Part shown: piece after piece, positions 9,018 to 17,868 of the stretch
How positions within the stretch are numbered: position 1 is the stretch's first letter
Layout of the letters: every line of letters starts with the position of its first letter
Source: Daphnia carinata
Taxonomy: Eukaryota; Arthropoda; Branchiopoda; Diplostraca; Daphniidae
Assembly: GCF_022539665.2 (NCBI RefSeq)
Contig: NW_026712484.1
Location: 1 to 41,177, forward strand
Direction of reading: 5' to 3'
DNA: 41,177 nt
Position numbers and translations under genes: made by a program
Notes under the pieces: model-generated
What the model was told of the DNA's origin: nothing
The model's input: only the letters and a program-made list of their open reading frames with translations
Database searches by the model: none

Positions 9018-11240
9018 ATGTCACACGGGAGAAGTGTGGTCACAGCCGCTGGAGAAAGAAGCCGTAGACGGGCGGCAGAAGAGGCAGCCAAGGAGATTCA
9101 AACCTATTATTCGGGTTTGAGGGCGGCAACACCCCTAGCACGGTCGACAGCGGGATTGCAGGGAGCAAACGAAGCACCGGTGCGGACAAAGGGCCGCTCA
9201 AGAGGCCCTCCTGGAGGAGTGAGTGAGCTCACTTGGGGACAAAAAGGTACGTGTGTGCTCAGTGAAGAGTCCCTACCGCGGGAAGTCCCAGATCAGGCGC
9301 AATTCCAGTCAGATTCTGAGCCACAGGGCGAGGAATTTGAAGACGCTCAGGGCTACCAGGATTCTGGGAATCCGGAAGCAGGGAGTGGTGCGTCGGAAGG
9401 GGCAGTCGGGCCGATAGCTGCACGTAGGCAGTACAAAGAGGCTCGGGAGGTGGGGAACAAAGGAGGAGTAAAAGCATGGACCAGGGCGGAAGCCGAAGAG
9501 CGACAAGTAGGGCGGGTCATTGGTCGTGATCAGGGATCACGATCACGTCAAGCAGAGTTTGACGACCGCGAGTCGCTCATTCAGCAGGTGACAGTCTCCA
9601 GTGTCCAGGAAGGTACCGGTGTAAAGGCCGTCTCAGCGGAGGCGGAAACGGTCGAAGGCGATCAAGTATCCCAGTCGCAGCGGAGGAAGTCGGGCGACCC
9701 AAATTCCAGTGGAACGAAGGGGTTACTGACCGGGAGCCAGGACGTGCGGCGGTCGTCGGCACGAGCGGAAGACGTGACCGGCGGAAGAAGCGCAGTTGGC
9801 GTGGAAGCTGATACCACTGGGGTCATCAACCGTTCGTCCGGTACCCATAGTAGCCAGCCGGTGGAGGCGAGAGGCTTGGGAGGAAGAAACCCGCGCGAAG
9901 GCCTACGACCTAGAGCGTTCAGTACTCCGCAGGAAGCGACAACAGTGAGACAGGGACGAAGCGGATTCAGCGTCGGAGGATCGCCGAGCCGACAGTCTCT
10001 GGAGGAGCCCGAACTAGATTGGGATCCATTCTTGGGAGAAGAGGAAGACATGGCGGAACGTCCAATGTTCCACTACAAGGAGCCCGAAAAGTTCCGGGGC
10101 ACGCCAAAAGAGAATGCGATTGAGTGGATAGACCGATTTGAAAGGATCGGCCGCCATAATCGCTGGTCCAATAACGATCTAGCAAGGGCCATTGACGTCT
10201 CGCTCGAGGGGCCTGCCTACAAATGGATTGTAGGCCTTGAGGCGAGAAACGCCCGACCAGATAACTGGGAGGACCAGCAGATTCGCATAGCCGAAACGGA
10301 TGACGAACCGGAGCACTACAGAGAAGTGCGAGGGCTCAAGACATTGTTCCTCAAACAATTCGTGGCGGTAAATCTGAAGCGGCAGACGGAAAGGAAGCTG
10401 CGGATGAGGGTCCAAGGCAAGGACGAGGACGTCACGGAATACTACCATGATGTCCTGGACATGTGCCGCATTGTCCAGCCGGATATGGCTGAGGAAGTGC
10501 GCATAGATCACCTGTTCAGGGGGTTGAGCCCAACCCTTTATGAGAGACTTTACGTGTTGGGCATCAAGACGTGTGAAGATTTCTTGGAAGAGGCGAGGCT
10601 TCACGCGGATGCCGTCAAAACAGCCTACGAGAGGGGCTATGAGGATAGGCGTAGAGAGCGGGAGAAGCCTGCCGTGGGAGCAGTAGACCTTGACCAAATG
10701 CAAGACCTACGGCGCCAGATCCAGGAGTTGCGGGACGAGCTAGCCCGGGCAAAGGACCCCTCGAAGAAAAAGGAAAAAGAAGGCGGGAAAAGCGATTGGA
10801 ACAAAAAGCCAAAGAAGAAGAACCCATTTCGCTGTTTTAATTGCGATGAAGAAGGGCACATCGCGAGAAACTGTCAGAAGGAAAAGAAGAAGGAGACTGC
10901 AGTGAAACCCAAGAAGCCCGAGGGGGAGGAGCCTAAGGCAGCCTGTGCGGTGATTGGCGGAGACCAGTCTTCGGAAATGACCAATGGCGATCGTCAGCCG
11001 ACCGAAGAAATTTGGATTGGTGGACGGCCGGTCGATGCTTTGGTCGACACTGGAGCGGTGATTTCAGTTATCTCACCATCGTTGGCGAGTAGATTGAAAT
11101 TGAAAATAGTCCCGTGGGAAGGACCGATGGTCGTGACGGCCGATGGACAGCCGATGAATCCGAGGGGGAAGGTCTCCCTCACGGTCACGAATAAAAACGC
11201 GTCCGTGGAGGGTGAAGCCTTGGTCCTGAAGACATTTTGA
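9018..11240 (+). CDS. gag: ORF1: Gag with zinc knuckle and protease start
   Basis: 740 codons, starting at the ATG directly after an in-frame TGA at 9015. Residues 1-344 are polar and low-complexity with no domain I recognise. From about residue 345 (MAERPMFHYKEPEKF) the protein resembles gypsy Gag capsid regions, with EWIDRFE, AYKWI and a helical FLKQF segment. A second ATG at 10050 could start a shorter Gag. A lysine-rich stretch precedes a CCHC knuckle at C606-X2-C609-X4-H614-X4-C619, which would bind the genomic RNA. A retropepsin-like aspartic protease begins near residue 665 with active site D677-T-G. The ORF stops at TGA 11238-11240, before the end of the protease fold, whose last part lies in the next frame. 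Gag would assemble cytoplasmic particles. Confidence 0.9.
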   Translation: MSHGRSVVTAAGERSRRRAAEEAAKEIQTYYSGLRAATPLARSTAGLQGANEAPVRTKGRSRGPPGGVSELTWGQKGTCVLSEESLPREVPDQAQFQSDSEPQGEEFEDAQGYQDSGNPEAGSGASEGAVGPIAARRQYKEAREVGNKGGVKAWTRAEAEERQVGRVIGRDQGSRSRQAEFDDRESLIQQVTVSSVQEGTGVKAVSAEAETVEGDQVSQSQRRKSGDPNSSGTKGLLTGSQDVRRSSARAEDVTGGRSAVGVEADTTGVINRSSGTHSSQPVEARGLGGRNPREGLRPRAFSTPQEATTVRQGRSGFSVGGSPSRQSLEEPELDWDPFLGEEEDMAERPMFHYKEPEKFRGTPKENAIEWIDRFERIGRHNRWSNNDLARAIDVSLEGPAYKWIVGLEARNARPDNWEDQQIRIAETDDEPEHYREVRGLKTLFLKQFVAVNLKRQTERKLRMRVQGKDEDVTEYYHDVLDMCRIVQPDMAEEVRIDHLFRGLSPTLYERLYVLGIKTCEDFLEEARLHADAVKTAYERGYEDRRREREKPAVGAVDLDQMQDLRRQIQELRDELARAKDPSKKKEKEGGKSDWNKKPKKKNPFRCFNCDEEGHIARNCQKEKKKETAVKPKKPEGEEPKAACAVIGGDQSSEMTNGDRQPTEEIWIGGRPVDALVDTGAVISVISPSLASRLKLKIVPWEGPMVVTADGQPMNPRGKVSLTVTNKNASVEGEALVLKTF

Positions 11241-11241
11241 A
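11230..11241 (+). promoter_or_regulatory. Gag-Pro/Pol frame-change site (UUU UGA, +1)
   Basis: ORF1 reads ACA TTT TGA here; ORF2 uses the frame one base ahead and is open from 11230, after a TGA at 11227-11229. The frames therefore overlap by only about 10 bases around a run of four T. Phe-tRNA on UUU can re-pair with UUU one base forward, and the next ORF1 codon is a stop. That layout matches known +1 frameshift sites at stop codons, such as antizyme. The protease homology continues across the join. Alternatively it is a single-base insertion mutation. Confidence 0.6.
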
Positions 11242-11253
11242 CCAGAATTTATC

Positions 11254-14200
11254 ATGGGGAGAAACTTACTGAAGCTGTTCCGAGAGCTGAAAATCTGTTT
11301 TAGTAACCCGCCAATAGTGGAACTAGGAGCCATCCATATGGAGGCAAGCGGTGGGAAAGAAACCGTGAAGAAAGTGACAGTGACGGTGGGTGTGACGGTG
11401 CCGAAGAGAAGTGCGGTGCCAGTAAAAGTGTCCATCCCTGAAGTGGGAAATGACGCTATTATGTTACTGAGACCATCGAAGAAGCTGTTGCAAAATAGTG
11501 GACTTTCGGCGGGCCATGCTCTCATCGACTGCTCGAAGCCAGAAGCAGTGGTTCACGTGATGAATGTTGACCATGTGGATCACGTGATCGTCGAGGGAAC
11601 TTCCATCGGTCACCTAATGCCGATTGACCAGGCGAGCAATCTCTCGTTGGAAGAAAGCGAGGAGAGGGATGCAGCTAAAGAGGTCGGGGGCCGGTCGGGA
11701 AAACCGCGGAAACCAGCGGCGTTTGATCAATGTGTAGCGCCAACTCTGGCGGCGCAGGATCGGAACGACCTAATTGATCTGCTCACACAGTTTCAGGATG
11801 TGTTTGCGGACAGTGGGGAGTGCTTGGGCCAGTGTAATGTGCTCGAGCATGCGATTCCAACAGGTGGGGCAGCGCCGATTAAACAGCTGCCAAGGAGACG
11901 GGCATGGAGGGAGCGAGAATTGATTAAGGAAGAAGTCAGCAAAATGCTCAAACAGGGAGTTATAGAGCCGGCCCAAAGCCCCTGGTCGTCACCAGTCGTC
12001 CTAGTACGGAAAAAGGACGGAAAGTGGCGATTCTGCGTTGATTACAGGCGGCTAAATGAGGTGACAACGAAGGATGTGTACCCACTCCCACGTATAGACG
12101 ATGCTCTGTCCAAACTGGAGGGAGCAGCTTTGTTTAGTGTGGTAGACCTACAAAGCGGATATTGGCAGGTCCCTGTTGCGGAAGCCGATAAGCCGAAGAC
12201 AGCATTTGTTACACCTGACGGCCTCTACCAGTTCCGAGTGATGCCGTTTGGGTTATGCTCAGCTCCGAGCACTTTCCAACGACTGATGGACATGGTGTTG
12301 GCAGGATTAAAGTGGACCGATTGTTTGGTGTACATGGATGACGTGGTCATCTTTGGAAAAGACGCAGGGGAGCATTTGGAGAGACTGGGAAAAGTCTTGT
12401 CCTGCTTCCGGAAGGCCAATTTGAAGTTGAAGATAGAGAAGTGTGCCTTTGGGAACAAGCGTGTGAGAATGCTGGGCCACGTGGTAAGCAAGGTCGGAAT
12501 AGAGCCGGATCCGGACCACTGTAAGGCCATTGAAATGTTCCCGGGGCCAAACCTCAATGCCAATGAGAAGGCAAAGAGAAAGTGGGTCAAAAGCTTTGTA
12601 GGCCTTTGTTCGTTCTACCGGAAGTTCGTGCCAAATTTCGCCCAGGTGGCGTACCCGCTTACGACAATGGAGGGGAAGGGTGTGTTTCGTTGGGGAGAAC
12701 CGGAACAAAACAGTTTCGCCGAGTTGAAAGTTGCGCTGGTGAAGGCAGCAAAGCTTGCTCATCCAGACTATTCGAAGAACTTTGAAGTGCATCCCGACGC
12801 CTGTGACTATGGCATAGGGGCGGCGCTTATGCAAGAAAGAGACGGGAACCCCATGCCAATTTGCTTCGTGAGCAGAGTGTTGAACAAGTCGGAAAGAAAC
12901 TACACGATAACGGAAAAGGAGTGCCTCGCCATTGTATGGGCTGTAAAGAAGTTTCGGCCATACATTTGGGGTACAAAAGTGGTAGTGAAAACTGACCATC
13001 ATGCCTTGTGTTGGCTGATGACCAAGCAGGAACTCAGTGGCCGGTTGGAGAGGTGGAGTCTGGCGTTACAAGAATACGACATCTCCATCCGCTACAAGAA
13101 AGGAAGTTTACACGAAGACGCTGACGCCCTATCGCGGTACCCTATACAAGAAGGGGAAGAAGAGGCGCAAGCTGCGGTCTTTCCAGTGGCGGCTATAGGC
13201 TTGGATATAGGATCTTGGGCGGAAGGCCAAGACCGTGTGAAGCAGTGGCGATGGATCAAACAAGTGATGGGCAAGAACGGGGCCACGCAGTACGGAAATT
13301 TTATGCTGAAGGAAGGCTTGCTGTACCTGAAGACGATCAGATTCGGTCAGGAATTTGACCGCCTTTGTGTGCCTCCGGAGCGGCGGAAGGAAGCGTTGTC
13401 GTGGGTTCATGATGAACCTACGGCAGGGCATCTGGGACAAGGAAAGACCCTGGAAAAGGCTAGGCAAAGATTTTATTGGCCTAAAATGGACAGAGCTGTT
13501 ACCCGGTATGTCCAGAGCTGCAAAAGCTGCCAGACGCGGAAGCCGGAGCAGGGAAAGACGAAGGGTCTGATGGAGATCACACAGGTGGGAGGACCTTTCG
13601 AGAGGATCGGAATTGATGTCCTTGGCCCATTCCCACGATCCCGCAGTGGGAACACAAACATTGTGGTTGCAGTAGACTACCTTACAAAATGGGTGGAAGC
13701 ACGGGCTTTGCCGGATGCCACGGCCCGGCAAATCGCAAAATTCTTCGTCGAGGATGTCGTGCTTCGACATGGATTTCCACGGGAGTTGACTTCAGATCAA
13801 GGGAAGTGTTTTACAGCCGAAGTCACCCGCGAAGTGTTGGCATTGCTGCGACTGTCGCATCGCATGACGGTGCCTTACCATCAACAAGCAAACGGCCTGG
13901 TGGAGAGACAGAACAAGACGCTAGCGACTATGCTAGCGATGTACGTGGATGAGAGCCACGAGGATTGGGACGAATTCCTCGGATTTGTAACCTTTGCCTA
14001 CAACACTGCCCGACAGGAAAGCACCAACCATACGCCTTTTATGATGGTGTATGGAAGAGAGGCAGTGATTCCGGCGGATCTTCTGGCGGCGACAGGACCA
14101 AACCAGCCAAAACTCGTCGACGCAGAAGACCTGATGAAGGCAATGATGGAGCTGAGAGAGGACGTCAAGGACCGGCTGGCCATAGTACAGCAACGGCAAA

Positions 14201-16701
14201 AGACGCAATATGATGCCAGAGCGAGTGTGCCACCAGTGTACGAACCTGGTGATTTAGTGTTAATCTTTCGTCCACAGCGAAAGAAGGGGCTCGCGGAGAA
14301 GTTGCTGCATCAATACGTGGGTCCTTATAAAGTGGTCAGACAAGTTACTGAACTAAACTATGAACTTCGGAAACCAAGTGGGAAAAAAACTATTGTAGTG
14401 CATGTGTCTCAAATGAAGAAGTTTGTAGTGGAATCGGACGACGAGTCCGATAGCGAAGAAGAAAGTGAGAAGGTAGTGGATGCCGAAACCGGGGCGGGTG
14501 TCGAGTGTGTTGACACCGGCTCGGGAGAGGCACGTGCCGAAATGGAAGCGGGTGGGGCGCGTGCCGATAATAACACGGGGCCGATACCCGAAGCTGACAG
14601 TGAAGTGACACCTGACACCGACCCTATTGGAGTAGCTGTGGAACAGCCAGCGAAAAGAGAAAGGGGGAGAGTGAGGCGCCGTCCATTGGAGCCGATAGCC
14701 GAACTGGACGAAGGCCTACAAGACAAAGGAGGTTCCGCAATGGACTCGGCGGCGGAAGCACCGACGGGTCGGCCTACCAGGAAGAAACGGGCACCCGGAT
14801 GGATGAAGAACATGCTGTTCTTTACATTGGTCTGTTTCGTAGGCCAATTGGTTCAAGGGAACGAAATGAAGGGAAAATTCGTTGTTACCGAGGGTGCAGT
14901 GTTTCACCCCGAGGGTACTTTGGCACTGGGCGACTCAGAATGGGTTGTCATTTACGACGTGCCCACCAAGCGGGCGGAGCAGGTAATTAAATTGGTTACC
15001 GCTTGGATAGACGATATGTCGAGTGCCTTCGGCAAAGCGGTAACGGGGAATTTCCCTATGGAGGTAAAACCGTTTTTGGAAGGTCCGGCGCTTGATTTGG
15101 CTGAAATCAAGGCAAGAGCGGAGCGTCGGAGGCGGGAATTCCGAGAACTAGAACGAGCTTTGAAAGGCGACGGAGCCCGGCGGAAGCGCGGATTGATCGA
15201 CGGGGGCGGCCAGCTTCTTAACTGGCTCTTTGGAACCGCCACGACGAAGGACTTGGAAGCCGTGCACTCGAAGCTCGAGTCATTCGACAAGAGGGGTCTG
15301 GAGGTGGTGCACCTGCTCCAGGAGCAAGCGACCTTGTTAAATGTGACTATGGGACACCTGGCGGAGCATGAGTCGGAAATCAGTGCTCTCATGGCAGTGG
15401 CGGGGCAGATGCGTCGAGAACAGGCACAGCTGAGGAAGGTCTTCAATGATAGCTGGACTCACCTGGCTCGAGAGTTACTGTTCCTGCAAAAAGTAACAAG
15501 GTCTGTGGAGAAAGCAAATAGAGCGCTGGACTGGACGGCCGAAGTCCTACACGGTTGGCAAACCGGCCTAGCGGATGGAGCTATAGGGAGATTGTCACCA
15601 CTCCTTTGTCCTCCGAACGTACTAGCTCAAGCGCTGGATTCGGTTCGACAAGCTTTGCCCCAAGGCTGGGGACTAACACCAGCATTACAAGGAGGAAATG
15701 GCTGGAGAGCGTACCAGGAAGCCAGGGTGGAGGCGGCGCTTGTGAGTGGGAACGTTCGATTGTTTATTCATCTGCCGGTGTTCGAATTCAATTACGCCTT
15801 GCAGATCTACAGTGTGTTTCCCATGCCAGTAGCATCCAGCCAAGAGGAGTCAGTATCCCACTCCTACGAAGGTTTGGCTCCATACTTGGGAGTATCGCCA
15901 GACCGTCAACTGTTCGTCGAGTTCAACGTCGACGAGGCCCGAAAATGTGCACCCTACATGGGCAGTGTATGCCCTTTCCTAAAGCCTATCGATCGGAAAG
16001 GGAGGATGAAGAGCTGCGCAGCGGCAGTCTTTCTGCAGGAGCCGGAAGGGATTCAGAGGAACTGCCGTTTAGACAGTAAAAAGTGGACCGGTATTGACCT
16101 GTTTTACATTGGAGGAAGAAAATGGGGTTACGCAGGAAAAAATAATGTAACCATAGTGCTTCAGTGTCCTGGGAAAAGAATAGGGGTAATAGGCCTACCG
16201 CAAGTGCTGCCGGCAGCGGGAGTAATAAAAATTCCAAGATTGTGTTCGGCAACGTCGGACGATTGGGTCCTACAAGCAAGCTTTAGACAAATGTTACCGG
16301 TGAATGTGACGAGTGTCATCGATGAGGAGGCCGCCGGGATGCTGAGCGGCCTACTAGCACCAGTCCTGGAGCAACCGCAACCGGTGGTAAAGAGCCCCAT
16401 CATGGAGGAAGCGCCAGCCGCCCTTCGAACGCCTACGCGGATAGACCTAGCAGGAGCGAGCTCACATCTGAAAGCAGTGGAACGTCTGCGGCGCCAGTGG
16501 GAAGAAGAAGGGAACGCCAAGCGCTATCCTTTCGAATGGTTAATTGGATGCCTGTTCCCGGTGCCGCTGCTGGTGTACCTATGGTTCGAGTATCGAAGGC
16601 TGAGCAGTCACGTGGATACCCTATTGGTGGATCGTCTTAGGCAGGTGCGGGAGTCAAGAGATGAAGATCAAGGCGAGGCCGGCCCGCATGCAGTGGAGTG
16701 A
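11254..16701 (+). CDS. pol-env: ORF2: Pro C-terminus, RT, RNase H, integrase and Env in one frame
   Basis: 1815 codons from the first ATG; probably entered by frameshift, since protease-like residues lie upstream of it. RT covers ~220-400 with active site Y360-M-D-D. RNase H follows at ~500-630 with DACDYGIGAAL. The integrase has an HHCC-type zinc region at ~719-760, catalytic D788, D848 and E884 (the D,D-35-E spacing), and a GPY-type module at ~996-1045. After an acidic linker (~1060-1180) comes an envelope-like part: a hydrophobic leader at ~1187-1206, a furin-type site R-R-K-R at 1309-1312 followed by a GL-rich fusion-peptide-like segment, predicted helical heptads at ~1330-1400, several N-X-S/T sites, and a membrane anchor at ~1762-1783 with a short tail. 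Env of gypsy-type errantiviruses mediates cell entry and normally has its own spliced message; here no stop or frame change separates it from integrase. Confidence 0.9.
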   Translation: MGRNLLKLFRELKICFSNPPIVELGAIHMEASGGKETVKKVTVTVGVTVPKRSAVPVKVSIPEVGNDAIMLLRPSKKLLQNSGLSAGHALIDCSKPEAVVHVMNVDHVDHVIVEGTSIGHLMPIDQASNLSLEESEERDAAKEVGGRSGKPRKPAAFDQCVAPTLAAQDRNDLIDLLTQFQDVFADSGECLGQCNVLEHAIPTGGAAPIKQLPRRRAWRERELIKEEVSKMLKQGVIEPAQSPWSSPVVLVRKKDGKWRFCVDYRRLNEVTTKDVYPLPRIDDALSKLEGAALFSVVDLQSGYWQVPVAEADKPKTAFVTPDGLYQFRVMPFGLCSAPSTFQRLMDMVLAGLKWTDCLVYMDDVVIFGKDAGEHLERLGKVLSCFRKANLKLKIEKCAFGNKRVRMLGHVVSKVGIEPDPDHCKAIEMFPGPNLNANEKAKRKWVKSFVGLCSFYRKFVPNFAQVAYPLTTMEGKGVFRWGEPEQNSFAELKVALVKAAKLAHPDYSKNFEVHPDACDYGIGAALMQERDGNPMPICFVSRVLNKSERNYTITEKECLAIVWAVKKFRPYIWGTKVVVKTDHHALCWLMTKQELSGRLERWSLALQEYDISIRYKKGSLHEDADALSRYPIQEGEEEAQAAVFPVAAIGLDIGSWAEGQDRVKQWRWIKQVMGKNGATQYGNFMLKEGLLYLKTIRFGQEFDRLCVPPERRKEALSWVHDEPTAGHLGQGKTLEKARQRFYWPKMDRAVTRYVQSCKSCQTRKPEQGKTKGLMEITQVGGPFERIGIDVLGPFPRSRSGNTNIVVAVDYLTKWVEARALPDATARQIAKFFVEDVVLRHGFPRELTSDQGKCFTAEVTREVLALLRLSHRMTVPYHQQANGLVERQNKTLATMLAMYVDESHEDWDEFLGFVTFAYNTARQESTNHTPFMMVYGREAVIPADLLAATGPNQPKLVDAEDLMKAMMELREDVKDRLAIVQQRQKTQYDARASVPPVYEPGDLVLIFRPQRKKGLAEKLLHQYVGPYKVVRQVTELNYELRKPSGKKTIVVHVSQMKKFVVESDDESDSEEESEKVVDAETGAGVECVDTGSGEARAEMEAGGARADNNTGPIPEADSEVTPDTDPIGVAVEQPAKRERGRVRRRPLEPIAELDEGLQDKGGSAMDSAAEAPTGRPTRKKRAPGWMKNMLFFTLVCFVGQLVQGNEMKGKFVVTEGAVFHPEGTLALGDSEWVVIYDVPTKRAEQVIKLVTAWIDDMSSAFGKAVTGNFPMEVKPFLEGPALDLAEIKARAERRRREFRELERALKGDGARRKRGLIDGGGQLLNWLFGTATTKDLEAVHSKLESFDKRGLEVVHLLQEQATLLNVTMGHLAEHESEISALMAVAGQMRREQAQLRKVFNDSWTHLARELLFLQKVTRSVEKANRALDWTAEVLHGWQTGLADGAIGRLSPLLCPPNVLAQALDSVRQALPQGWGLTPALQGGNGWRAYQEARVEAALVSGNVRLFIHLPVFEFNYALQIYSVFPMPVASSQEESVSHSYEGLAPYLGVSPDRQLFVEFNVDEARKCAPYMGSVCPFLKPIDRKGRMKSCAAAVFLQEPEGIQRNCRLDSKKWTGIDLFYIGGRKWGYAGKNNVTIVLQCPGKRIGVIGLPQVLPAAGVIKIPRLCSATSDDWVLQASFRQMLPVNVTSVIDEEAAGMLSGLLAPVLEQPQPVVKSPIMEEAPAALRTPTRIDLAGASSHLKAVERLRRQWEEEGNAKRYPFEWLIGCLFPVPLLVYLWFEYRRLSSHVDTLLVDRLRQVRESRDEDQGEAGPHAVE

Positions 16702-16848
16702 TTGTCTCCGTTAAATTTCAGTTATTTTGCCCTATGTTAAAGTAGTGAGTACGGCCTGTATGTGTTAGCCATTTAGAATCTATTAGTGAAGCATGGGCAT
16801 TCTTTATGTCATTCCCTGGGAACCCGTTTCTGTAGGTAGGAGGGGGGA
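16702..16848 (+). other. Gypsy 3' untranslated region with polypurine tract
   Basis: 147 bp between the ORF2 stop and the 3' LTR. It ends in a purine run (TAGGTAGGAGGGGGGA, about 16834-16848) directly abutting the LTR, the expected plus-strand primer for reverse transcription. No other feature is seen. Confidence 0.75.
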
Positions 16849-17114
16849 TGTAGCGCCAATGTACTTTGGCGCTTAGCATCAGATGCTAAGTGGCCTAAAT
16901 GTGCGATGTCGATGGACTTTGCCAATCTGGCAAATCAGATCATTGCCAATCCGGATGTCAGAGGCCTTAAGAGCCCGTCTGCGGCTGGCTAAAGGGGCAG
17001 TCCAGTGTAGTAAGCCTGTGTAGCTGTTAGCTGTGTTAGTGCTCTTGTCGTGTAGTGCTGTCGTGTAAAGCTGTAACCTGTCTACGAATAAATAAATCCA
17101 GTGAAACTGTTACA
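16849..17114 (+). repeat. Gypsy 3' LTR
   Basis: 266 bp, TGTAGCGCC to CTGTTACA. Identical to the 5' LTR except for an additional 20 bases around 16931-16950, where two GCCAATC(T/C)GG short repeats bracket the extra segment. The 5' copy probably lost the 20 bp by slippage between these short repeats. Confidence 0.96.
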
Positions 17115-17118
17115 ATAA
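17115..17118. repeat. Target site duplication, right (ATAA)
   Basis: Matches 8590-8593; the array sequence GCAACATCGATACGAC resumes immediately after. Confidence 0.93.
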
Positions 17119-17868
17119 GCAACATCGATACGACAGTAATTGAATTTCTTGTTAAACAAGGAAATCGTTTCTCATTTAAAGGAAGTAATTCTCCTTCGGT
17201 GTGCGCATTTTCAATTGATTTAGCTTAGGATGATTATTTAATTAATTTATATCCAGATATCTCGATATAATTTCATGCCCTTTATAAACTCAATCTATGA
17301 AATGGAACCAATTCCTCTTATGTTTGAAGGGGGCACCCAGGTTTGAACTGGGGACCCTACGATCTGCAGTCGTATGCTCTACCACTGAGCTATACCCCCA
17401 TTACACAACAATGGTCAGAAAAACAAGTTACTGTTAGAAAGTTAAAAATAAATAACAAATTTCGTTATGTGATGAGCATTCGACAGGCAGCATTGCGATG
17501 GTCAGCCTACCTCATCTTTTATGACATTGGCGTTTTCTGTTCGCTTTAACCATTCAGTTACCTTTCTCTTTCGCGTTAGAATACAGTATTAGAATAGAGA
17601 GTATTTGTTCCAAAATGGCAAGTTAATCTGATTTGATGCTAAGTCTTGTAAATTAAAATAAGCAACATCGATACGACAGTAATTGAATTTCTTGTTAAAC
17701 AAGGAAATCGTTTCTCATTTAAAGGAATTTATTCTCCTTCAGTGTTCCCATTTTTAATTATCTTCGCTTAAGATGATTATTTAACAAATTTATATCTAAA
17801 CATCTCGAAATAATTGCATGCCTTTCTAAACTAATACCTTGAATTGATACCAATGCATCTTATGTATC
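17119..17868. repeat. tRNA-Cys array, right part and degenerate edge
   Basis: Continuation of the interrupted unit, tRNA-Cys copy 9 and its spacer. From about 17728 the unit sequence degrades progressively (for example GGAATTTATTCTCC and TTCCCATTTTTAATTATC against the array form) and it ends near 17868 before any further tRNA. This looks like an old edge unit escaping homogenisation. Confidence 0.9.
17328..17399 (-). tRNA. tRNA-Cys(GCA), array copy 9
   Basis: Identical to copy 1 over the tRNA. It lies 213 bp beyond the right target duplication and shares the TTTAACCATTCAG spacer variant with unit 7. Confidence 0.95.

Larger units (their letters stand above)
8594..17114 (+). mobile_element. 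Env-bearing Ty3/gypsy LTR retroelement, nearly intact
   Basis: An 8521-bp element with TG...CA LTRs, a 4-bp duplication, a primer-binding site, a purine tract and two long ORFs with gag, protease, RT, RNase H, integrase and envelope-like regions. Removing the element plus one ATAA restores a 543-bp spacing between tRNA-Cys copies 8 and 9, exactly the array period. The LTRs are identical except for one 20-bp indel, so insertion is recent. The coding regions look much more GC-rich than the AT-rich surroundings. Catalytic residues are all present. The only possible defect is the frame change between the ORFs, which may be programmed. Confidence 0.96.

Noticed and set aside
9259-16520. Many open frames antisense to the gypsy ORFs
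   Set aside because: They are shadows of GC-rich coding sequence and show no domain of their own.
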